Assembly: GCA_025201765.1 (NCBI GenBank)
Contig: MU623515.1
Location: 1 to 57,903 of the forward strand
Source: Daldinia sp. FL1419
Taxonomy: Eukaryota; Ascomycota; Sordariomycetes; Xylariales; Hypoxylaceae
DNA length: 57,903 bases
Direction of reading: 5' to 3'
Part shown: positions 36,724-47,958 of the stretch, in pieces
Layout of the letters: each line of letters starts with the position of its first letter
Numbering within the stretch: position 1 is the stretch's first letter
The notes under the pieces: generated by a model
Databases searched by the model: none
What the model saw: the letters and a program-made list of their open reading frames with translations, nothing else
Told to the model about the DNA's origin: nothing
Translations under genes and position numbers: made by a program

Positions 36724-37189
36724 AGTTCGAGGGGGGGGGGTTACGGACCCCCCCTAGAAACGGACCCCCTGTAAATTGAGTTAATCATACTTTGGAGCTC
36801 TTATGTAAGACCCATTTTTTAATTAGAAGTTTAAGGTATTTTTACTTTTATTCTTTTAATTAATTAAAAGTTTATCTTTTTATTGATATGTTTTTTTTAA
36901 CGATAAAAACTATTAAATAACTTATTTTAAACTTTATTAATCATATGATATATTAAGATCAAATTTAATAAATTAATTAAATAACTTATTTTTAAAAAAA
37001 AAATTAAAAAATATTTGAGTTAATCTTAATTAGCTTCAATGGTATGACTTTATTGGTTAGCTTAAATAAGTCATATTTAAAATAGCAATTAGATATTTCT
37101 TCCCTATTGTACCCCACTAAACCAAAGGCGGAATGGTTTTGATAGGGGGTCCGTTTCTAGGGGGGGTCCGTAACCCCCCCCCTCGAACT
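36724..37189. mobile_element. Fot/pogo-like MITE, 466 bp, TA target
   Basis: Near-perfect terminal inverted repeats of about 48 bp begin AGTTCGAGG, run into G-rich sequence, and continue as TTACGGACCCCCCC and CTAGAAACGGACCCCC. TA lies immediately outside both ends (36722-36723 and 37190-37191). CGGACCCCCC inside the ends recalls fungal Fot1/pogo termini. The AT-rich interior has no gene. The G and C runs of the termini are hardly mutated, unlike the surrounding DNA. Confidence 0.88.
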
Positions 37190-37599
37190 TATGCGCTTAG
37201 TGTATAATGATGTATAATAGATCTATTATGTGTATAATGGATTTATATATTCTGATTATCTGGTGTATTAGTATTAAAAGGGATAAATTTTAAGATTTAG
37301 GTATTAAAATATTGTGGTAGGATTTTGCTATTATAAAAAATTATTTCAATTAATAATTTTAAATTAAATTATTAAATTTTCTTTAATAAATATTTAAAAT
37401 TAATTTAATTCAAAATAAAATCTGGTATATTATATTAAAATTCTTTTAATAAATTATTATGGGAAATTAAAAAAAAATTGATAAGTAATTGATAATAATT
37501 GATAAAAGTTGATAAGAGTTGATAAAGTGGTTGATAAACTAATAAAAAGTAAAAAATTATATTAAAAATTTAAAGTTTAAGAAAATATTTATAATTGGG

Positions 37600-39350
37600 T
37601 ATATACTTATTTAAGTTGATTAAATAAGAAAATAATTTATTTATATTGAATTTAAGTTTTAATATTTTTTTAAGAGATGTTTTAACCTTATATTTTTATT
37701 GTATAAAATTTTATGATTTTAAAAATTAATAATTTTATTTTTAAGAATTTAAGTTAATTAGATAGGAAAATAATTTTTGGAGGTTTATTTATGTTGAATA
37801 GGAGTTTTAATAGTTTTTGTAGGATATATCTTGTAGTTTTATTGTACGAAGTTTTATGGAAAAATTGATGATTGGATATATCCTAATTTAAGTTGATTAG
37901 ATAGAAAAATAATTTTTAAAAACCTTTAATAATTTTTGTAAGATATTGAACAGGAGCTCTAATAGCTCCTGTAGGATATGCCCTATATTTCAATTAACCC
38001 ATAATAAGCTAGAGGTTATATAAGCTAGAGGATATAAAGTAATTATATCTTAAAGAAAGGAATAGGCTAATTAAATAAAAAATAAATATAAATAATTGTT
38101 TATTAATAGTAGCGCATTTTAAAAAGATATTTTCAAAAAGGAAACTAAATCTGTATATTTTTATATAAAGATTCTATAAAGGAACTGAATTATAGAACCT
38201 AATGAATCTCTATTAATTAGATAAGAAAGACAATTTTTAAAGGCTTATTTATGTTCACAAGAACTATGGAGCCTTGGAGGGTCTAGCTCTAAGGAGGAGA
38301 TAGGGTCTCTACAGGGTAGTATCTATGACCTAATCGCTCTACACCAGTTCAATATGCCTTAACTTTATATTTTTATTGTATGAATTTCTATAAAAAAAAT
38401 TAATGATTTTGTGTTTGAGAATTTGAATTAATTAAATAAAAATTAATATTTAAGGGTTTATATATTAAATAAAAGTTTTAATTGAATAGGAGTTTCAATT
38501 AAACAAAAGTTTTTGCAGGATATGTTTTGTAGTTTTATTATATAAATTTTTATTGAAAATTAATAATTTTATATTTGAGAGTTTGAATTAATCAAATAAA
38601 AAAATAATTTTTAAAGAATTTTAATAATTTTTACAAAATATGTTTTAACCTTACATTTTTATTGTACAAATCTCTATAGAAAAATTAATAATTTTATATT
38701 TGAGAACTTAAGTTGATTAAATAAGAAAATAATTTTTAAAAGTTTATTTATGTTAAATATAAATTTTAATTGAATAGGAATTCCTGCAGGATATATTTTA
38801 ACCTTACATTTTTATTGTACGAAGCTTTATGGAAAACTAATGATTTAGTGTTTTTAAGTTGATTAAATAGGAAAATAACTTTTAAGGAGCTTTAATAGCT
38901 TTTATAGGATATGTTTTAACCCTACACTTTTATTGTATAAATCTTTATTAAAAACTAATAATTTTATATTTAAGAATTTAAGTTAATTAAATAAAAAAAC
39001 AATTTTTAAGGAGTTTTAATAATTTTTGTAGGATATATTTTACATTTTATTGTATAAATCTTTATGGAAAATTAATAATTCTATATATGAGAGTTTGAGT
39101 TGATTAAATAGGAGAATAATTTCTGAGGGTTTATTTATGTTGAATTTAAGTTTTAATAGTTTTTGTAGGATATGCCTTGTAGTTTTATTATATAAATTTT
39201 TATAGAAAATTAATGATTTTATGTTTGAGAGTTTGAATTGATTAGATAGAAAAATAATTTTTAAGGGTTTATTTATGTATTAAAAAGTTTGTGGAAATCT
39301 TAGATTTTAGAAGGGTTGGTTTTATGGAGGTTAATAAGGTCTTATAGTTT
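37600..39350 (+). repeat. Second copy of the 130-170-bp satellite array
   Basis: The same unit as at 27040-28430 recurs (TTTTATTGTA landmarks near 37690, 37840, 38370, 38531, 38657, 38808, 38926, 39050, 39186). The block is entered at 37400-37590 by sequence matching 24940-25120, and followed at 39780-39910 by sequence matching 28480-28640. It is therefore a paralogous block, interrupted by the solo LTR at 37947-38351. Confidence 0.8.
37947..38351 (+). mobile_element. Solo LTR, TGAAC...GTTCA family (405 bp)
   Basis: Starts TGAACAGGAGCTCTAATAG and ends CTACACCAGTTCA, flanked by ATAT on both sides (37943-37946 and 38352-38355). It splits a satellite unit exactly at its GATAT-ATGCC word, which is uninterrupted in neighbouring units. 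Confidence 0.88.
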
Positions 39351-39365
39351 TAATTATGTAATTAT

Positions 39366-39772
39366 TGAACAGGAGCTCTAATAGCTCCTGCAGGATATGC
39401 CCTATACTTCAACTAACCCATATCAAGCCAGAGGCTATATGAATTAGAGGATATAGGGTGATTATATCCTAAAAAAGGTATTAAAGTAATTAGGTAAAAG
39501 ATCTAATAAGGGTGATTATTTGCCAATAGTAACACATACAAGGTTAAATAAACAATATATTCAATAAAAAATAAATTCATAAATTATTATAAAATTTATA
39601 AAAAGAATATGATAATCCTTATGAATTTGATCTAATTAAATAAGAAAACAACTCCTGAAGGCCTATTTATATCTATATGAGCCTGTAGGAACCTGAGAAA
39701 GGTAGGTTCCATGGAGGCTAATAGGGTCTTTGCAGGGTAGGATTTATTACATAATCACACTACCCCGGTTCA
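39366..39772 (+). mobile_element. Solo LTR, variant subfamily (407 bp)
   Basis: Begins TGAACAGGAGCTCTAATAG and ends CTACCCCGGTTCA, with TTAT on both sides (39362-39365 and 39773-39776). The middle and right parts differ from the copy at 37947 (for example GGTAGGTTCCATGGAGGC), defining a second subfamily shared with the copies near 42213 and 43141. Confidence 0.88.
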
Positions 39773-40319
39773 TTATATTATTTAATTATGTAATTATGTT
39801 ATAATTATTTATAAATCTCCCTCCTTTTTTTAAAAAAAAATTTTATGTAATTAGGGTGATTTAGTTATAAAAATAATTAAAAAAGAAATTTAATTAAAAA
39901 TATAAGAATATTTTTATTTTTTTAATTTTATTATATTTTATTTTTATTTTGAAATGTTATATGTTTTTAATAATAAAATTTCTAAGGGGGTATTATTTAA
40001 TAATTGCATTATATGTGTTGTATTATGTATATAATAGGTGCAGTATATATAATAATGTATAATAGATCTATTATGCGCATAATGGGCATGCCTATAGTCA
40101 CATAACCAATATTCCCACACTTATGAAATGCAGCCAATTTTGAATAATTTCGCCAATTTTTAAATTAATTGATTAAAATAAGTTTAATTTAATTAATAAT
40201 TATTTCATAATTTCAAATATATAAATTAATCTTACATTTTTAATTAAATTCCTTTTTAAATTATTTTTATAATAGAATTATTTCAATTAATTAAGAAGGT
40301 TGTAAAACTAAGAATAGAT

Positions 40320-40807
40320 AATGGTTTTTCACAGAGATGTGAAATCATTTATATATATTTATATCCTACATAGATTATAGATACCCCAGCCCTCCCCCAA
40401 AACAACCTCTTTATAATATATTAATATTTTAATATTTATAGAAAATAAGAAAGCTATTTTGGATCTTTTTATAGCCTTATGGCTGGGCTATTATTATATT
40501 ATTCCACAAAATTGGAATATTATCCAGGACGAAATCTAGTATATTATACTAAAACGCTTCTAATAAATTATTATATAAAATTAATAAGTGTTGGTAGGTA
40601 CGTATATAAGATAAAAGCAAAATAATAATAAAACAAATAACAATAGAAATAAAATTGATATATTGAAGTTATTTAAGGAAGAAGGTTATCTAAAAGAGAT
40701 AGGTGGGAAACCTATCCTTATATAATAATAGATATATAAGTACTTCTTAATTATAATGTGCCATATCAAGGCACGTAAGTCATATAACCACCAATAAAAA
40801 TTAATAA

Positions 40808-40839
<32 letters not shown>

Positions 40840-41690
40840 TTGAAAATTTAAAAGAATATTTATAATTAAATATATCCTTTTTATTAATAAGAATTTAAAT
40901 GCCTTAAGTTTTCTTAAGGTTTTATATTAGAAAATTATTGATATAGATAGAGAAAAAATAACTTTACTAAGTATATTAACTTCTTAAATTAACTTTATAA
41001 TTTTTAAATTTTAAATGATATTATAAATTTATTTTTTTAATATTTTATTAATTTTCTTTATATTATTTAGTATATTAAAATATTTTTTAAAATTATAAAA
41101 AATTAGGTTTTAAGGGTTTTATAAATTCTTTAAGTTTTATAAGCCAAATATATGAGCCTTTTTCTGATTGGCCAACCTTATCCGCCTTTTCTAATTGGCC
41201 AACCTTCCTCCCAACCATAACTTAACTAATTAACCACATTTTACTTAATTTATTTATTTATTTATTTATTACTACCCCGATTTACCTAGAATATATTACA
41301 GGTATCTGGTCCATCTCTTAGTATTTGTTCTGGGTAGGAATTGTGTTCTAAAGAAAACCTACTTACTGTTTATCCAAATAAATTATGTTATTATAATTTT
41401 GGTTTTATTTTATATTTTTATTAAAATTTATTTTTTAATAAAAATAATTAAACCTTAATATAGAAAAATATTTTATATGTTATAATGTCAATTGTGTAAA
41501 ATAGTGTGGCAATAGTTTAAATATGGGGTAATAATAAGGTTTAAAATGATTTTATTATTTTTTTTAATAGTTAATAAAAATGTTATTATATTGTAAAGAA
41601 GTTGTTTTGGGGGAGGGTTGGGATATATATAGTTTATATAAAGTATAAATATATATGAATGATTTTATATTTTTATAAAAAGTTATTATT
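40320..41690. repeat. Inverted-repeat pair enclosing a 1.1-kb AT-rich segment
   Basis: Sequence at about 40330-40450, containing CCCAGCCCTCCCCCAAAACA, is mirrored at about 41560-41685 (TGTTTTGGGGGAGGGTTGGG). About 120 bp can be matched with transitions. This is probably the pair of subterminal or terminal inverted repeats of a DNA transposon, but I could not find its exact ends or target duplication. Inside are a third fragment of the shared repeat sequence (40530-40590 and after 40794), a solo LTR, a TA microsatellite at about 40807-40833 and a TTTA run near 41250. Confidence 0.6.
40589..40793 (+). mobile_element. Solo LTR, third family (205 bp)
   Basis: Starts TGTTGGTAGG and ends ATAACCACCA. 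Flanks are ATAAG (40584-40588) and ATAAA (40794-40798). Comparison with 25000-25020 and 37450-37480 shows the surrounding repeat sequence continuing across the insertion point, so the boundaries are supported by an empty site. Confidence 0.68.
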
Positions 41691-42212
41691 TATTTTTATT
41701 TTTATAATTTTCTTTTTAATATCATAATATTATATTTATTTTTTAAATAATTCAAAATGGTATTATTAATCTGTAATTTTTCCCAATTAATTTCAGTTTT
41801 TTTTATATGTTATATTTATATTTTATAATATTGCAGTATGATATTATTATACCTGTCATATTTATAGTCCAATATTATTTTGAAAAATTTATTTCATTTT
41901 TATATATATATTATATTAAATAAAAGAAAGTTTATATATCTATAGGTATTCTAATATCTCTTTGGTTTCATCCCATTATTAACCTTCCTTAAATGTTTTG
42001 ATCTCTTTGTTGGAGATTATTATGGCGTTCTGGACCTAGTGCAATACTTTAATATCGTGTTGCTCCGGGACTTTTACTTAATTAATTATATCTAAATTAT
42101 CTTAATTAATTAACCATTAACCTTAATTTTATTAACCTTTTTTTAATTAACCAGTTTTGTTAACTTTACATTTAACTATATCCTAATTAATTAGTTTTAT
42201 ATTATATTATAT
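41691..42212. other. AT-rich sequence, nothing identified
   Basis: A less mutated stretch at about 41960-42065 contains GC-bearing words but no readable protein in either strand. It may be an old repeat fragment. Confidence 0.4.
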
Positions 42213-43026
42213 TAAATTGGAGTAATATAATTTTATAATTAAAACTATTTTACAAAGACCTTATTAACCTTTATATACCTAACCTTTCTAAGGTTTCTAC
42301 AATTCTTTTGGACATAAATAGGCCTTCAAAAATTATTTTTTTTATTTAATTAGTTTAAGGAGATTACAGTTCTTTAAAGATCATTTTCATAAAATCTTTA
42401 TACAAGAATATATTGAACAGGAACTCTAATAGCTCCTGCAGGATATACCCTATACTTCAACTAACCTATAATAAGCCAAAGGCTGTATAAACTTGAAGAT
42501 ATAAGGTAACTATATTTTAAAAAGGGGAATAAACTAATTAAATAAAGAAATAAATATAAATAATTATTTATTAATAATAATATATTATAAAAAAATATCT
42601 TTAAAAAAGAAATTAAATCTATATATTTTTATATAAAGATTTTATAAAGAAATTAAACTATAAAACTTAATAAGTCTCTAATGATCAAATAAGAAAGACA
42701 ACTTTCGAGGATTTATTTATATCCAAAAGAGCTGTGGAGCTTTGGAAGGTCTAGCTCTAAAGAAGAAATAGGGTTTCTACAAGGTAATATCTATGACCTA
42801 ATCGCTCTACACCAATTTAATATAATTTTAATCTCCTCTTTAAAAATATTTCCTAAAATACGCTACTATTAGCAAATAATTATATATATCTATTTCTTTA
42901 CCCAATTATTCTATTCTCCTCAAGATATTATTACCCTACATTCTCGAACTTATACAGCCTTTAGCTTACTATAAATTAATTAAAATACAGGGGATATCTT
43001 ACAAAAACTATCAAAACTCCTATTCA
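42213..43026 (-). mobile_element. Solo LTR (minus) split by a second solo LTR
   Basis: The two halves 42213-42413 and 42824-43026 make about 404 bp and align with the TGAAC...GTTCA family in reverse orientation, the left half with the subfamily at 39366 and the right half with the copy at 26403. Flanks are ATAT and TTAT, so the target duplication is imperfect. The interruption is the plus-strand LTR at 42414-42819. Confidence 0.7.
42414..42819 (+). mobile_element. Solo LTR nested in an opposite-strand relative
   Basis: Starts TGAACAGGAACTCTAATAG and ends CACCAATTTA (GTTCA altered by transitions), flanked by ATAT at 42410-42413 and 42820-42823. It is inserted in the minus-strand LTR at 42213-43026. 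Confidence 0.82.
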
Positions 43027-43140
43027 TTATATAAAGGCTCTATAAAAATAACTCTTAAAAGGCCATAATAAACTTAAACTAATTATATAACCTTGAAAAA
43101 CTTAAATTGTTCATATAAAAGCTAAAAAACCTAAAAAACC

Positions 43141-43276
43141 TAAATTAATCAGACAAAAAAGATAACTTTTAAGGGCCTATTTATATCCAAAAGAACTATA
43201 AAGACCTTAAAAGGTTTAGCTTTATAAAAACTAATAAAATCTTTATAAAATAACTTTTATTACATAATTATACTAT
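43141..43276 (+). mobile_element. 3' part of a solo LTR, split by the outer retroelement
   Basis: It matches the 3' third of the subfamily at 39366 up to ATAATTATACTAT. The missing last nine bases follow the outer element: CTAT at 49553-49556 then TTTAATTTA at 49557-49565, which equals CCCCGGTTCA-type ending after C-to-T and G-to-A changes. The 5' part of this LTR was not found. Confidence 0.7.
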
Positions 43277-44430
43277 TAAACCGGTGCAGTGTGAGTATAT
43301 GGTTGGAATATACAATAGGGATATATAATAGGAATACACAACAGGAATACATAATAAGAGCTATTCCAGAGGACCCCTTAATAAACCCCTATAAGGTTTA
43401 CATATATTTATTTAGATATATATAAGCCTTAATAATTGTTTTCTTACCTAATCAGTATAAGTTATAGATAGTTCTTCAGAGATCATTTCTATATAATTTC
43501 ATACAGATAATATACATTCTTTTGGCCTATAACCTTATTAATATAGTCACTTTACATCCTCGAGCTCGTACAGCCTCTGATTGCTATGGGTTAATTAAAG
43601 TATAGGGCATATCCTATAAGAGTTATTAAAATTCCTATTTAATGGCAACTACATAAAATCTTCGAACATTATAATTCCTCAATCTTAGAACAATTATTTA
43701 TTGGGACTGTTACTATAAAAACCAATATCAACTAAAATCAAAATATACAAAAATTCAAAAAACATAGCCAATACCACTTATATTACTCTAATTAAAATTA
43801 ATATTATTTAATTAAAATGATTATAACTTCAGGTCAAAGAAAATAAACACTAAAAACAAAAAATAAGGAATATCAATTTAACCCCAAAAACCTTAAACCA
43901 ACCTTAATGCACCCAAAACCCTTATATAACTAATATTAAAAATTTAAAATATGGAAAACACCTTAAAATCGCATAATCAAACAATACACAACTTAATAAT
44001 ACAATATAAAATAATTTAGAATATTGAAATATTAAAAATGGATTAAATGTAAACTTTATCAATTAAATTATTTAAAAATAAAAAGTTTATATATAAATAT
44101 TTGAAACATAGAAAATTAATCAAACATTTATAAAGATAATTACGAAATATTATAAAGGATTATAAATATTACAAAAATATAAAGTTATTATGAAAGATAT
44201 AATTATAAAGTTTGAATCATATTCAGATCACATATCAATAAGGATAGGGCCAATTAAATAATTAAATATAAGTACTAAAAAATATATATAAATATTTAAA
44301 GATTATTACAGATCCAATAATAAAGTAATATTTACAGAAAAATATAAAAATAAATTTGTAAGAAATACAACTTTGAAATTATTATTATAATATTTAATTA
44401 AACTATTTATGTAAAAAGGATGGAATATAT

Positions 44431-47400
44431 TGAACAGGAACTCTAATAGTTCCTGCAGGATATACCCTATACTTCAATTAATCCATATCAAGCCAAAGGC
44501 TATATGAGCCAGAGGATATAAGATATTTATATCCTGAGGAAAGAAATAGGTTAATTGGATAGAAAAACAAATATAAATAACTACTTACCAATAATAATAC
44601 ACTATAAAAGGATATCTTCAAAGAAAAAATTAAAACTATATATTTTTATATAAAAACTCTATAAAAGAACTAAACTATATAACCTAATGAATCTTTGCTG
44701 ATTAAATAAGAAAAATAATTCTTAAAAGCCTATTTATATCCAAAAAAACTATGGAGCCTTGGAGGATCTAGCTCTAAGGAAGAAATAAGGTTTTTATAGG
44801 GTAGTATCTATAACCTAATCACTCTATACCAATTTAAAACTCCCTAGAATTAATGATGTTAAGCCTTTAACGAATTAATCTCAATAAAAGAATTGGAAAA
44901 GATAATTTAAAAATATCATATAAAATCAAACCAAAAAAAACAATAATTTTAAATCTAAATCCTAACTCAAAAATCCTAGCTCCCCAAATCTCTAAGTTAT
45001 AATGCTGCTATTCTAAACTGACTGATCAGGCATGTTCAAGTACCGGTAACTAATCAACTGTCCGTGATGATGGCTGAATATTAAAACTTAATAATGTTCC
45101 AGCTTTGAGTGGGTGACATTATTCAGTACTTATCATATATTTAGCGAACTGATTAGCTGTGTTTAAGTATCTAAAACTGATTAACTTGTTATAATGATGA
45201 TTGAATATTTTGGCATTATTAACAGTGGTACTAATAACTGGTAAACAGTAACTAACAAGTAATAATTAATAACAATATTAATATTAAATAAGGTTTATAT
45301 AAAACATACTAATTTAATTAGGCAAAATATAAACTTTAAAAGAAAGAAAATGATATTATAAAGGTAAGAAGAAAAAAAGAGTATTTAAAAAAAAAGAACA
45401 ATTGATGCTAATATATGCTCCAATTTATAATTATTATTTAATAAATTAAAATTAAATTAATAAGTACTTTTTAGGCACCCTAATCATGAATAACATTTTT
45501 TGCCTCAATATATACCATAATTTAAATCCATGGCTTTCATCCTTCCTTTCTCTCTTCCTCTCTCTCTTACCTTCTCTCTCTCACCCTCTCTTTCCGGGGC
45601 TTATTCTTTCAGACCAAAGAACACTTGATATTATCTGATCAGCTACTAATCAACAAGGCTCAAGAACTGAGAGCTCCCCAGTTGTCAACAAGTATAGTCC
45701 AAGATTAAATGAAAAGGAAAAATAAGATAATAATATAAGATATTGCTATATAACAAATGTAAATAACCTGATCATTAATCAATTATTATATATATAAAAA
45801 ATAAAACCTAGAAATAATATAAAAAAAAAAAAAAATTCTCCACTTATTTTTTTTTTTCTTTTTTTTCTTAAAATGCTTAATCTTAATCGTAGGTGGGCAA
45901 CAATACTATATATCAATTAACCTAACATTAATTAGCTGGGTGGGTATAGATAATGTTCTTATATTGGATAATTTGAGTACAATTGCCAGTATGGGGTGTG
46001 TTAGCGGGGGTAATAGACGTTCGGATTCAGAACTCTCAGATTGTTCAAACATGATCTTCTTCTCTATAATCTCTTTATGATCATGTTCGATATCTATGTC
46101 TGCTCTCTTTTAGTAATTATATAAAAGATCCTACTATATAATGTCTATATTGGGGGTAAGTATTAATAAGGATGTAAGGGGCAGTAAACGATTAGGCTCA
46201 GGACTCTCTAACTCAAGACTCTTAGACTGCTCGAACATGATCTCTTTCTAATCAAGCTTAATATCTCTATTATAATTGATTTTAATAATTGGGTCCTATT
46301 ATATGGCATTTATAAAAAGGTTTTATAAAGGTGGTAAAATTATAGGTAAAGGGGGTAAAGATGCTTTAAGAAGAAGTAATGTACTGAACTTAGATTAATT
46401 AAATAATATATTAAATATTTAATTAATTAATTATTATTTTAAAAATATAAAAAAAAATGATAAAAAGGTAGAAATATTTTATCTTAATTAATATAAAGGA
46501 TATATTAGGTAGAACTATAGATTTTAATTATATTTTTTATATAAATTAAAATAATCTTAATTTTTATTATAATAATTTTAATTTTTAATTATATAATTTT
46601 GATTTTTAATTATATAATTTTAAAAATATTTAAAAAAATAATTAATATTAAAATAATAATAATATTAAATATATTCCATCTTTTTTATATAAATAAATTG
46701 ATTAAGGTAATAAATATTAATTTTAAAAGTATATAATATAGAAAATTTCTTTTTTAATTTTCTATTTTATAATAATGGTAATAAATTAATATTATAATAA
46801 TAATTGAAATTTTTTTAACATTAATATTAGATTATTTGATTAATTTTATCCTATTTAATTTAAATATTGTAAATGATTTTATATTTATATTTTTAATAAT
46901 TATTTTTAATTAAATTAATTTTATTTTATTTAACTTAGATATTGTAGTTAATTTAAAAAAAACTATAAAATATATTAATTTTTTAAACCTTTTTTTTAAA
47001 TTTTTATTAAAATTTTTATATCTTTTTAATTTATTATAAAAATATATTTTTTTAATTTTAAAATATTAAAATAATATTATTTAATATTATTTTATTTATT
47101 ATATATATTATTTAATTAAATTATTTTTAGGTATTATATATATTATAAATATAGTAGAAGGTAATAATAAGATTTTTAATATTAATTATATAAGGATTTT
47201 TACATTGGCTTAACATAAGATTTTAAGGTTAAATAAATTTCCTTTATTCTTCATTCTCTTAGGTTCTTTTAAAATTATAAAATTTGTCCTAATTAGATAA
47301 TAATAATTCTAATTAAATTAATAATAATGATTTTAACTATGTTATTAATCCTTAAAAAATAACCCTAATTAGGATTAATATCTCAATTTTTAATTAACTA

Positions 47401-47958
47401 AATGGTTTTAACTTTAATAAATCTAATATTAGTCCTAATTAAATAGAAATAATCCTAAATAGATGCAATTCTTATAGATAGCAGTCCTAATGATATTGGT
47501 CCTTCTAAGACTGAGTAGTTGCGGTTTTGAGGTTTGAAAGTGGTTGCCATTAAATAAGAGCTTTAATAGCTCTTGTAGGATATACCTTATATTTTAATTA
47601 ACCTATAATAAACCAAAAGCTATATAAATTAGAGGATATAAGGTAATTATATTTTAAAGAAGGAAATAGGTTAATTAGATAAAGAATTTAATAAAAGTAA
47701 TTGTTTATTAATAATAGTATATTATAAAAAAATATTTTCAAAAAAAAAAAATTAAAATTGTATATTTTTATATAAAGATTTTATAAAGAAATTAAATTAT
47801 AAAATTTAATAAATTTTTAATAATTAAATAAAAAAGATAATTTTTAAGGGCCTATTTATGTTTAAAAGAGTTGTGGAGCTTTGGAGGATTTAGTTCTAAG
47901 GAGGGGATAGGGTCTTTATAGGGTAGTATCTATGACCTAATTGCTTTATACTGGTTTA
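44431..47958 (+). mobile_element. Inner LTR retroelement (plus), complete by structure
   Basis: 5' LTR 44431-44836 (406 bp) and 3' LTR 47551-47958 (408 bp) lie in direct orientation with ATAT outside both (44427-44430 and 47959-47962). The internal region is 2.7 kb. It starts AAACTCCC and ends GTGGTTGCCAT, matching the internal ends of the outer element, so both belong to one family. Inside are a duplicated 130-bp block (near 45017 and 45147, GACTGATCAGGCATGTTCAA versus GAACTGATTAGCTGTGTTTAA), a CT-rich tract at about 45540-45597 and another duplication near 46008 and 46180. No reverse transcriptase or integrase motif was recognised. Confidence 0.85.
46008..46330 (+). repeat. Direct duplication of about 170 bp
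   Basis: GGGGTAATAGACG...AACATGATC starting near 46008 recurs as GGGGCAGTAAACG...AACATGATC near 46180. Both copies keep more C and G than their surroundings. They lie inside the inner retroelement. Confidence 0.65.

Larger units (their letters stand above)
36706..40093. mobile_element. MULE-like insertion with 11-bp target duplication
   Basis: The 3.39-kb segment is flanked by a perfect 11-bp direct repeat ATAGTCACATA (36695-36705 and 40094-40104). Its ends are related as inverted repeats: left GGGATGCG...CATTATGCGCTTA (after removing a MITE at 36724-37189) and, from the right end inverted, AGGCATGCCCATTATGCGC. A TATAATAGATCTATTAT palindrome lies just inside each end. Long target duplication and G-rich termini suggest a Mutator-like element. 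The interior has no readable transposase; it carries a satellite array and two solo LTRs. Confidence 0.72.
36542..40119 (+). mobile_element. Solo LTR (184-bp family) split by a 3.4-kb insertion
   Basis: The left part 36542-36705 and right part 40105-40119 together form one 179-bp copy of the TGTTGGATGG...CCCACA LTR. The pair is bounded by a perfect 5-bp duplication CTTAT at 36537-36541 and 40120-40124, proving that both parts belong to a single insertion. The interruption occurs at ATAGTCACATA, duplicated on both sides of the inserted DNA. Confidence 0.9.

Noticed and set aside
37600..39350. Satellite as a degraded coding repeat (for example ankyrin or leucine-rich)
   Set aside because: Unit length varies from 130 to 170 bp and is mostly not a multiple of three, so a coding origin is unlikely.
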